This document shows positions 55,673-64,000 of a DNA stretch of 64,000 bases, in pieces. The stretch is taken from NCBI GenBank assembly GCA_036426205.1, contig CM071568.1, positions 232,514,509 through 232,578,508 of the forward strand, written 5' to 3'. The position numbers were made by a program, and so were the translations under genes. The notes beneath the pieces were generated by a model that was not told the DNA's origin, did no database searches, and worked only from the letters and a program-made list of their open reading frames with translations. The DNA comes from Ascaphus truei. Lineage: Eukaryota > Chordata > Amphibia > Anura > Ascaphidae. How positions within the stretch are numbered: position 1 is the first letter of the stretch; each line of letters opens with the position of its first letter.

Positions 55673-57119
55673 GTACGTCAAAGAAGCACTAAAAAGATTA
55701 AGTGATATTTGTTATGAATATTGGCCAGTTTTTTCAAGTCCTTTTTTTGCATTGCATTTGTGCAGAAATTATGGCAACTGATGCAATAAGTGATTTTATT
55801 ATCACACTTAGCATTTTTAAAGACATCTCAAAGTTATACATACAATGAGACAAACCAGTGTCACATGCTTGTATTCATAATTCCCATATTTTAAATTAAA
55901 GGTGATTTCCAAATCTGCATGCATCTCACTTTGTAACATTTTGATCAGTGCACATAACTAAAGAAAATAGTGTCCTAATACCTATTGCAAACACATGCAT
56001 TGTACGCAGATTGCACTAGTTGCATCCGGTGTCGATGAAAATTCTGATCAGCCTTCATGCCATAACAACTCAAAACATGACTATCTTGTTTCCTTTAGAA
56101 AGTAAAACATGTTAGACATTCTTATTTTCCTTATTTGATTTTTACACATGACATTATGGTTGGATTATTAAAATGATTAGATATTTTACCAACGTCCCTC
56201 TACCCAATTTTCGCGTGCACTGTGTTGAAGAAACCATTTCATTAACAAGCATTTTCGCTCTCACAGGAAATTTTATTATTTTGTTCATTCTTCTAACAGG
56301 CTGAAGTATTCATGTTCATTTATCTGTTTTAACTTTTTTATTTAACTTTTTTTGTTTTAATTAAAAGTAAAATGAATGTAGCTGCTGTTGTAATTTGCAG
56401 CCTACAAGATTAATTAACGCATCAAACTAAACTAATTATTTCAGCGTGGGTAGGTAAGAAATCTAGATAGTAAAGAAAGGTAGCCATGTGGCACTAGATT
56501 ATACGAGAGAGTCTCAGACACTCCCAATATTATATCCTACATCCTAATTCATTTTCTCCTGAGACAACTATTCTGCCAGAACTGAGCTGGTGATTTGGTA
56601 ATGATATCTGCAAAAGTAGTACTGGCTGAACCTGTCCGTCTCCTATAATCTGCAACCATCTGCTCACCTGCAGGTAATTCCAAAAAACATTTACCATAAT
56701 GTAGGCATGATAAAACTTCAAAGCAACTGAAGTAGTATCAGCAACAGCTAAGAAGGCAGCTGTGTATAACTGGATATGAATAATAGCATCACAGACATTA
56801 TAGGTTCAAGGCGAAAAACATTTTTAGACTCTGCCATCTGGTTCTCCAAGCTATCAATCAGATATTGTTGCCACAGCTGCTGTTAATTCTTGCTCTTGGA
56901 GATGTAAAGACATCAAGAAATAAAGCAGCAGAATATGGGCATCACCACGGGCAGCAGCTGGAGGCAGTAGCTTGTCATCATTTGCTGCAAAGATTAAATA
57001 GTTATCAGTTCTATTGGAATATCTGTGTGAGCTATAGGAATGGTGATAAATTCTTTCGGAGCACACATTTTTCTTAGCTACTGTATGTAGAAATCTGATT
57101 TATACCTTCAATAAGTATG
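55673..57119. other. Gene-free, probably intronic
   Basis: AT-rich sequence with no repeat family that I recognise. It follows the candidate exon and could be its downstream intron. Short frames at 56530-57077 have no support. Confidence 0.45.
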
Positions 57120-57990
57120 CCATCAAAGATTGTGTGTAGATCTACAAGATAGCAGCACACACGAGGTAAAGAGCCTTTCGAGGAGAAAGTCGGGGTGCAC
57201 AGTAAAGGAGATAGGGGATAGTCAAAATTAGGGAAAAAAAACAAGTGACGCGGCGGTCACAGCTCCTCCAATCAGCCAAACGCATTGAAAAAATAAAAAA
57301 CTTTATTGAAAAGACAATGTGAACATCAGCAAGAAGACACTCTGACGCGTTTCGTCCGGGTATGGACTTTTTCAAAGAGTGAGTTCCCTAGTCATGAGAC
57401 CCTCCTTATATAGGTGGTGACACAGCCTAATTGGCCATAAAATCGCAGGGGCAAACCTCCCCTTCTCACCTGCAGGCTAATAACTTTAGATATTAAGTCA
57501 CGCTCTGTCATCAGATATACAAGAGGTGTCTCATGCAAAATACAATACATAGTGAATACTAAAACAAACAGTATTAATTAAAGAAAAAACTGAATAAAAA
57601 CAGGGATTAAAAACAACGATGCTAATTGATCACAAGTATTTTAAAAAAATATAACGAAAATGATGGAGGAGTTTAAAGGTGTACAACCCTTTTAAAAAAG
57701 TTATGAAAAAACTCATATAGGTAGTGCATACATAACCAATAACTCAGTAAACTGAGAGGACAGTAGACCTATGAACAGGAATGATAAATGTGTTCGTTGC
57801 TAAGTACATAAAATGACAAATATATATCAATATATAGCAAATGTACAACAATTATCTAGTGATCATAAACATATAATCATAACATATAATATAATAGAAT
57901 ACACCCAGAACACCCTCCACAACAAAGTTAACCAACCAGGAAGTGTTTGAGTGCCTATCTATGTTGGTTTTGTTTAAAAATGAAATCAAT
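57120..57990 (-). mobile_element. PLE 3' tail remnant (minus)
   Basis: Contains a clear hammerhead-like motif (57338-57381) with a TTTATTGAAAAGACAATG stretch beyond it and AT-rich sequence on the 5' side. No RT or GIY-YIG sequence remains. Borders are approximate. Confidence 0.6.
57338..57381 (-). ncRNA. Hammerhead-like motif, U3/A8 core
   Basis: Minus strand: perfect 6-bp stem I CACTCT/AGAGTG; core TTGAAAA plus extra A; stem II GTCC/GGAC around ATACCC; GAAA; palindrome ACGCGT; cleavage-site C. Positions 3 and 8 are U and A. The helices are intact, which suggests the fold was under selection while the element was active. Confidence 0.62.
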
Positions 57991-58004
57991 ATGATCACAT
58001 AGAG

Positions 58005-58348
58005 CAGGGGTGCGCAAACTAGGAGTGCGCCCTCCTTGTGGCGCTAGATTTTCTGGAGGGGGCGCAGCAGTTATCGAGGTCCCACACTCTCCCCCAGGCA
58101 TTTACATTAATTGCTGGGGGACAGCGCGAGACCTCTATAACACACTTACCTTACCTTCCAGCGACGCGTCATCATGGTAACTCGGCGTCAAGTGACTATG
58201 TGAGATTACGTAACGTCAGGTTACCATGGCAATGTGACATCACATGACCCCGCACGCCATTTGATGCCGGGGCCGAGCGGAGGGGGGGAGGGTGTGAGAC
58301 GCTGAGGAAAGCAGGCAGGGGAGCGCATGGGGAAAAGATTGCGCACTG
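58005..58348. mobile_element. hAT-like MITE (344 bp)
   Basis: Ends are CAGGGGTGCGCAAACT and GATTGCGCACTG, an imperfect inverted pair. The interior is GC-rich with GGCGCC-like and GTTACCATGG inverted motifs. A matching 8-bp duplication is not convincing. No coding capacity. Confidence 0.6.
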
Positions 58349-58654
58349 TAGATTACAGAACTTTATGACACTTTAACTTTACACAATAGAGAACATACTT
58401 TATATCAAGATACGTGAAGGGAAAAATTCTAATCTTTTGAAAAGTGGCCCCTTCAGTACATTAGCGCTCAGAAACAGAAATATGAAAAAATTGGGCTTTA
58501 CATGTTTTACATTGCACAATTAATACATTTGTGAGGCAAGTGGCACTACATTAATACAAGGGATTTCATGAAATGTGCTGTATGTTAAGAGATGTAAATC
58601 AGATTTATTCAATATGCATTGTGTCAAACTGGCCTGGCACATATATATATGTGG

Positions 58655-58980
58655 TTTTGATTTTATCATCTTCTGTAATAACTTATTTCTGTTTTTTCTT
58701 AAATTTGTCATTTTCACAAAAGTTCACATTGCATGGATATTTGCAGAAATAGTCTTAGGTTCAACATTTTCATCAGAAATTATGTTACTGGCATCATAGG
58801 CCACTGGCGATGATGATGGCGGTGGACACTAATTGGTGATGGTGGTGGTGGGGATATGCCATGGGCAGGATAGCACTACTGGCAGCTCTGTCCCTCCCAC
58901 CCAACCTTGTATAGGAGATAAATAAAATGTAGGATGTACAGAGAAAGCAAAGCACTGTACCAACATGGATGTTACATCTG
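58655..58980 (+). repeat. Direct duplication, copy 1
   Basis: About 325 bp nearly identical to 59620-60007, from GATTTTATCATCTTCTGTAA to GGATGTTACATCTGT. It includes a GATGATGG/GGTGGTGG-rich part. It lacks a block of about 54 bp present in copy 2. Confidence 0.9.
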
Positions 58981-59619
58981 TTAACAACAAAACAAACAAA
59001 GCGCACAACACTCATCGTGAAAAATGTAATAAACAGTGTTTATATATAAGGTGTTTCAAGGTTATGCGTACATCATGAATGATTTAATCAGGCATTGAGA
59101 GCCACAATGTGGCAGTTACCAACAGCTGCAACCAGGAACCGCCGAGATTTCACTCCCCCTTCCACGAACTCAGGTCAGATGAAGATCAGACACACTACCG
59201 GATCATTGATGTCTCTGCCACAGTCTCAATGTCCAGTATATGGCGTCAATACGCCCGGTGGATCCTGGGGTGTGATTCTCTTTATCCCGCAGATATCATA
59301 CAGGTTCCCAGCTGCAAACCTCACTGCACATCCGCACAGGTCGAGCAGCGTGGCGGCGTAGACTTGTGGTCCCGTCTGTGACGTCAGAGCGCCCGATGAG
59401 GCTCACAGAGTGTTCAAATCTACTCTGTGTAGCGGTGTTTGCCAGTCCTCCTTCATACCTCACTGCACAGACACAGAGGCCAACAACGTCACAGCATATG
59501 CGCCGAGGAATGGAAATCAACTCGGTATTCCAGATAAACCGAGAGACTTGACAAAATTAAAATACACCTTGGAACTCAAAATAATAAAAGAATATAGGTT
59601 GAATGGTATCTCTGTGGTT
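58981..59619. other. Segment between the direct duplications
   Basis: About 640 bp starting TAACAACAAAACAAACAAAG, with no resemblance to the duplicated DNA. Two GACGTCA-type sites and moderate GC content occur around 59140-59500. The frames on both strands have no recognised domain. It could be an inserted element whose arrival created the duplication. Confidence 0.4.
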
Positions 59620-60007
59620 ATGATTTTATCATCTTCTGTAATAACTTGTTTCTGTTTTTTCTTAAATTTGTCATTTTCACAAAAGTTCACATTGCATGGA
59701 TATTTGCAGAAATAGTCTTAGGTTCAACATTTTCATCAGAATTTTGTGAAAATGACAATGCTGTATTTTTTGTGCCACAAACAATTATAAAATATGAAAT
59801 TATGTTACTCGCATCATAGGCCACTGGCGATGATGATGGCGGTGGTGGTGGACACTAATTGGTGATGGTGGTGGTGGGGATATGCCATGGGCAGGATAGC
59901 ACTACTGGCAGCTCTGTCCCTCCCACCCAACCTTGTATAGGAGATAAATAAAATGTAGGATGTACAGAGAAAGCAAAGCACTGTACCAACATGGATGTTA
60001 CATCTGT
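59620..60007 (+). repeat. Direct duplication, copy 2
   Basis: Matches 58655-58980 with very few differences, plus an extra block of about 54 bp near 59741-59795 and one additional GGTGGT unit. High identity implies a recent event. Confidence 0.9.
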
Positions 60008-60292
60008 GGCTGGCAATGCTTTATTAGTGTTGGCTTGTTAGGGCCACCACATAATTGTAATTTTTTTTAAATTTAAATATGAAATTATACTACTGGCTAG
60101 TTGATAGCTAACATGATTCTGGTGGTGGTGAGGGTGGTGGTGATATTCAATAGTGGGTGGTAGTGGTGATGTCCCAATGGCAGGTTGTTACTGGTAGCAG
60201 CTAAGTCAATCAGCTCAGTTAGCACCAGCAGCTTATCTTGGTATTATAAGTCTTAGGCTCTCACTTCTCAATTTCTCTTACTAGACCCAGCT

Positions 60293-60967
60293 GTGGCAAA
60301 ACACCGTTCTTTACATTTTGTCCAATTTGCCATTCAGCATACGGAAATCAAGAATATAATTAAACGTCATTGGAATGTTTTGAGATTAGATTCAGATCTT
60401 GAATCGATTGTGAAAGAAGGCCCAAAATTTGTTTTTTCAAAAGCTGATACATTGGGAACCCGTTTATCCCCAAGTCTATTCTCTTCCTCTACTCCTGTGA
60501 CTAGTGGTACAAAATATACAACAGGTTTTTTCAAATGCAGTTTTTGCAAAATTTGTAGTTATGCACATCCTATAAAAAATATCAAAGAAATAAAAACAGG
60601 CAAAATATCTACAATTAAATCCTTTATTAATTGCAATACTCAATGTGTAGTCTATTTTATTAAATGTGGTTGTAATATGGGCTACGTGGGCAGAACAATT
60701 AGACCCTTGAAACAGCGCATTATGGAACATGTTAGAGCAATAGAACATAAAGACTTAAATGTTCCAGTTTTGAGACATTTTACACAATGTAGTAAAGGAG
60801 GATTGAATAATTTTACCTTTATGGGAATTGAACAAATTAAACCATTAACAAGAGGAGGAGATAGATTGAGGTTACTTAACCAGAGAGAAATGTTGTGGAT
60901 TTGTCTGTTGGATACACTTAGTCCATTCGAAATGAATGTAGACTGGGAACTCCAACATTTTTTATAA
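60293..60967 (+). CDS. PLE-3 GIY-YIG endonuclease fragment
   Basis: A 224-codon uninterrupted frame. It includes NIIKRHWNVLRLDSDLESIV, a Cys-rich linker (FFKCSFCKICSYAHPIK), and the nuclease core VVYFIKCGCNMGYVGRTIRP followed by LKQRIMEHVRAIEH, LRHFTQCSKG and NQREMLWICLL. It ends NVDWELQHFL, as in PLE-1 and PLE-2. RT is missing, so this is a truncated copy. The first ATG is probably incidental. Confidence 0.88.
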   Translation: MAKHRSLHFVQFAIQHTEIKNIIKRHWNVLRLDSDLESIVKEGPKFVFSKADTLGTRLSPSLFSSSTPVTSGTKYTTGFFKCSFCKICSYAHPIKNIKEIKTGKISTIKSFINCNTQCVVYFIKCGCNMGYVGRTIRPLKQRIMEHVRAIEHKDLNVPVLRHFTQCSKGGLNNFTFMGIEQIKPLTRGGDRLRLLNQREMLWICLLDTLSPFEMNVDWELQHFL

Positions 60968-61013
60968 ATTAATTATCAATATCAATGTTGTCCAGATTAC
61001 ATATATATTTATG

Positions 61014-61235
61014 TTTTCTTTCTTCCCCTCCCTCCCCCCTCCTTTTCCTCCCTCCCCCTTTCCTTTACTTCCCCTCCCCCCTTTTCCTTTCCCAATCCTC
61101 CCCCCCCTTTCCTCCCTCCCCCTTCCCCTCCCCCTTTTCCTTTCCTTTCCCTTCCCCTTCCCCCCTTCCTCCCCCCCTCCACACCCACCCCACCCTCCCT
61201 TTTTTTCCTTCCCCCCCTTTCCCCCTTTTTTCATA
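61014..61235. repeat. Polypyrimidine tract in PLE-3 3' region
   Basis: About 220 bases of almost only C and T, in runs such as TTTCCTCCCTCCCCC. Such a tract can form triplex DNA or act as a strong pyrimidine-binding site in RNA. The Pro/Phe/Ser frames here are artefacts. Confidence 0.9.
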
Positions 61236-61779
61236 AATAAATGTATTTTTCATATAGTTATTATTTTGCTTGACATATATCTTTTTTTGGGAATGAGTCA
61301 ATAATTTTCCTTAAAAATAATTTTATATGTTTACAGAGTCTTTTTGTTTCACTTCTTTGTGGGAATGAGTTAAGAACTCTGATATTATTGATGATGATAA
61401 TTGATATTGTATGCCATGCAATAAAACCATGTATTGTTTTTTGATTTGAGTAATATACCAGGGAGTAAGATAATGTTACCATCTGCATTGCTAAATTACA
61501 AAATCCTTTATGCCATTGTGAGTTTGTGATAAATAATTTTTCAATATGCAATTTTTCAATATGTATTTTCAGTATGTTTTTAATCTTTGTGATGATTTTC
61601 TGTTAGATTAATGTCAGCCGTAAAGTCTTTTATTAATTCATGTTTCAGAGCTATGGGAAGGTTAACTATGAAATGGGTATCCAGCAAATGATTTCTGTTT
61701 GCTGTATATATGTTTATATCTAACAAAGTTACGATCTCCCATTTAGCTGTTTGTTTTATGTCTGTCCGTTCTTCCCAGT

Positions 61780-61935
61780 AGTGACGCATGTATCTCCTTA
61801 GCCCCCACCTTTGGAGGGGAGAAGTTTCAATCTTGAAAAGGTGGAATAAATTTAAGCAGTGACGCATGTACCTCCTCAGCCCCCACCTTTGGAGGGGAGG
61901 AGTTTCAATCCGGAGTAGGCGTAATGAATTGAATA
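61780..61935. repeat. 78-bp tandem duplication
   Basis: AGTGACGCATGTA followed by CCCCCACCTTTGGAGGGGA and AGTTTCAATC occurs twice with a 78-bp period and a handful of substitutions. Confidence 0.88.
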
Positions 61936-62005
61936 TACGGCCCCTATTGGCTACACTACAGGGAAGTATGGGTATTTTAAGGTGTCTTGTTCACAAGTGT
62001 TTATT

Positions 62006-62047
62006 CTCTTTGATAAAGCGCGGAGTGAAGCGCGAAATGCGTAAGAG
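62006..62047 (+). ncRNA. Hammerhead-like motif of PLE-3, U3/A8 core
   Basis: Stem I CTCT/AGAG; core TTGATAA plus extra A; stem II GCGC/GCGC around GGAGTGAA; GAAA; stem III ATGCGT (with one G-U in the dimer); cleavage-site A. Positions 3 and 8 are U and A. It lies about 1040 bp after the coding stop. Confidence 0.58.
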
Positions 62048-62240
62048 TTGTTTTTTTGGGCTGCTATGTGCCAATAAAGCTATTTACCAGTAAAGAGCCC
62101 CGGTCTGCAACATTTCTTCTCGGGAGCAGATGCACCGCCTGAGTTCTTCTCCTACCTCCTATCTACACTTATCCCGGTTGGAGCACGCTGACGTCCAGGA
62201 GCCCTTCCTCTCAAACATTGTTTACCCCATGCATAAGTTT

Positions 62241-63467
62241 ACCCCATGCAAGATATTCCTCGGGTCAGAGGCTATTGGGGAGACTTCAACACTGTTATAC
62301 ATTGTGAGACAACAAGGGGTTAAATTCCACATATGGGACGTCCCTGAGAAGTATTATAAAGAAAGAATTACAATTGTATTACTGCTGGATTTGGCTGAAG
62401 TGGCGCCGCTAGGGAGTTTCATACTCCTATTTCTTCTTCATTGTACTGATTATATCATGTGAGCGATGTTACATGTGTCCCCTAGCAAAAACCTTAGCAA
62501 AAACTTTGTAAATCATGGGTTGGTATAGTGAATTAGATATAATTGGTCCACCTGTTTTTTTTGTTGCTACTATAGGACCTCTTTTTCCCAATGCCTTCTC
62601 TGCCCATTGCATCATTAGCTCACGCATCAACTCACCAAACCATCCCCCCATGGCCTCAACATCAGCACCAGTATTACTGCTTAGACTACCAGTGCCAAGT
62701 ACATTCATCATCAGAATATCATCATGACTACCTTCACCAACAAAACCCTGTAAGCCACCTGATTGACTACGAGGCACTGAGCCAACCCCCTTTCTCACAA
62801 CTGTGCTACTGCCTGTGCCCTTCTCAGAGTTTAATATTATTTGCCATGTGGCCTTATGATGATCTTTCTGTTAGAACAGAGTTTCCCAGATGAGACTCCT
62901 CTTTCTCCCACCTCACAATGGCATGGCACATCAAAGTGACTGCTTCCACATCCTGTATATTAAAAACAAATCTCCATTCCTTGAGTAGATGAAGAAACAG
63001 GGTGAGAACCACTGCTCTGACTTGAAGACCCAGTTTTTTCAGCACCAGGGTACAGTATGAAGCTACAACAAGACAAATAAACCCAATTATGGGCACCCAG
63101 GTCCCCTGAATGGATGTATTATGACATAATAAAAACTCATTTATTAATATAAATCCTCTAAAATACTGATGGGTAAAAACAAAAAGGCACAGAGTTGGTT
63201 CCTCAATCACCCTTGTAGGTGTTGGAATCTATATAATAGTGAAGGAGTGGGGTACACTATAATGTTCAATCTCCTTAGGTATAATAACCAGTTGTTACTA
63301 ATCTAATATCCCATCAGTGAAAACAGTGATAAGAGTGTGTAAACACCAAAAAAAGGTCTAAGGATTAATACTCAGTGTACTGTAGTAATACCAAGTTAGA
63401 GTAGTCTAGACAGCTGGGCAAATTAATACTGCATGCAGATGCTTGATGGTATTAAACCAGCTAGATC
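62241..63467. other. Unassigned stretch with a 109-codon minus frame
   Basis: The minus frame 62798-62469 (Gly/Ser-rich, with WFGELMRELMMQWAEKALGK) is open and amphipathic near its end, but I recognise no family. Adjacent minus frames (63210-62854) look like shadows. It might be the eroded end of a transposon gene. Confidence 0.3.
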
Positions 63468-63798
63468 TGAGGTGGGCAACCCTCTCGCCAATCGCCACAT
63501 GTGGCGAATTGGCCATGAAAGTGTGGGGAATTTGAGTATGCCAGCTCCCACAGTAAAATAAACCTTTTCCTGACGGCGTGTGCAGGTTTCCACTTTCTGA
63601 ATAAGTTATTGATGCAACACAGCCATCCAATACTCCCCTCTGCCTCCAGTTGGAGTCTAGACCAGACCATGAACTGTTATGTTTTATGGGAACTAAAATT
63701 TGTAGTGACGCACGTAAACAAAAAGCATGGTGTGGCGATTTTCACTTCTCATTCACCACACCTGTGGCTACATTGAAAAATAGGTTGCCCACCTATGA
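63468..63798. mobile_element. hAT-like MITE (331 bp)
   Basis: The ends contain GAGGTGGGCAACC and GGTTGCCCACCTA, inverted over about 12 bp. The flanking 8-mers GCTAGATC (63460-63467) and GTTAGATC (63799-63806) match at 7 of 8 positions. The interior has TGTGGCGA-type blocks and no coding capacity. Confidence 0.75.
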
Positions 63799-63806
63799 GT
63801 TAGATC

Positions 63807-64000
63807 ATACAGTTAGTCTGAGTTTTCTATATATGCTCGATAGTGTCATGGAAAATAAGTTTTAAATATTCAAAAATTGATCAATAGTGATAATATCTAT
63901 ACTGTATGTCCTAATCCTACAGGCATAAGTCAAAGTGAAGTCCCTATAATATTGGATAAGTTTAGTAAAAATTTAGTAACCACAGATCTTGCTTGCCAAG
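63807..64000. other. Gene-free end of window
   Basis: AT-rich, nothing recognised. Confidence 0.5.

Larger units (their letters stand above)
60270..62240 (+). mobile_element. Penelope-like element PLE-3, 5'-truncated
   Basis: Starts inside the linker after RT, encodes an intact GIY-YIG end (60293-60967), then has a pyrimidine-rich 3' region, a 78-bp tandem duplication and a hammerhead-like motif (62006-62047). The tail ends near 62240. I did not find a clear target duplication. Confidence 0.82.

Noticed and set aside
1..64000. CRISPR arrays, operons, tRNA or rRNA genes
   Set aside because: No regularly spaced short repeats, no bacterial-type gene clusters and no recognisable tRNA box pairs or rRNA sequence were seen on either strand.

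Overview
The window looks like nuclear DNA from a large, repeat-rich vertebrate genome, most likely an anuran amphibian. The evidence is the repeat fauna: Penelope-like elements (PLEs) with a GIY-YIG endonuclease, L2-like LINEs ending in a 'gcgctatgtacatt...ataaataaagacat' type tail, Tx1-like and L1 LINE pieces, a chromodomain Ty3/gypsy element, a BEL/Pao element and hAT-type MITEs. AT-rich DNA with (TA)n and (TG)n arrays lies between them. Nothing bacterial, no operon, no CRISPR array and no recognisable rRNA or tRNA gene was seen.

Layout. 1-2.05 kb: PLE tails and simple repeats, with a canonical-core hammerhead motif at 1969-2011. 2.1-8.4 kb: a three-level nest, in which a 700-bp PLE piece lies inside a Ty3/gypsy element, which lies inside an older LTR-like repeat (family A). 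8.4-15.2 kb: mostly gene-free, with a hAT MITE, a PLE tail split by a family-A copy, and a second MITE. 15.2-17.4 kb: L2-like LINE (minus). 18.4-25 kb: an LTR-like block, CT-rich DNA, a Tx1-like LINE piece (minus), an unrecognised decayed ORF with peptide repeats and a 276-codon coiled-coil ORF, then a PLE tail. 25.6-29.4 kb: PLE-1 (minus). 30.5-32.0 kb: L2-like LINE (plus). 33.4-37.5 kb: a LINE split by PLE-2 (minus), which keeps a 607-codon RT/GIY-YIG frame. 37.5-40.3 kb: palindromic and minisatellite repeat block. 40.3-42.1 kb: family-A copy. 42.2-45.4 kb: an L1 (minus) broken by a TG-rich palindromic insertion and a solo LTR. 45.5-54.2 kb: an LTR-like sequence and a BEL/Pao gag-protease region, into which PLE-4, a giant inverted PLE dimer, has inserted. 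55.5 kb: one plausible host coding exon. 57-62.2 kb: PLE tail, hAT MITE, a long direct duplication, and PLE-3 (plus). 62.5-64 kb: unassigned sequence and a hAT-like MITE.

The unifying theme is the PLEs. Four insertions have target-site duplications (TSDs) of 14-16 bp that I could read directly. Thirteen sites, usually on the coding strand of an adjacent PLE, fold like hammerhead ribozymes: stem I, a core resembling CUGANGA, stem II, GAAA, then a palindromic stem III such as ACGCGT. Hammerheads in PLE terminal repeats are known. What looks unusual here is a recurrent core in which positions 3 and 8 read U and A instead of C and G, so the 3-8 pair is kept while both bases change. Only one stretch (55535-55672) looks like an ordinary host exon. 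All other protein-coding signal is transposon-derived, and most of it is broken.
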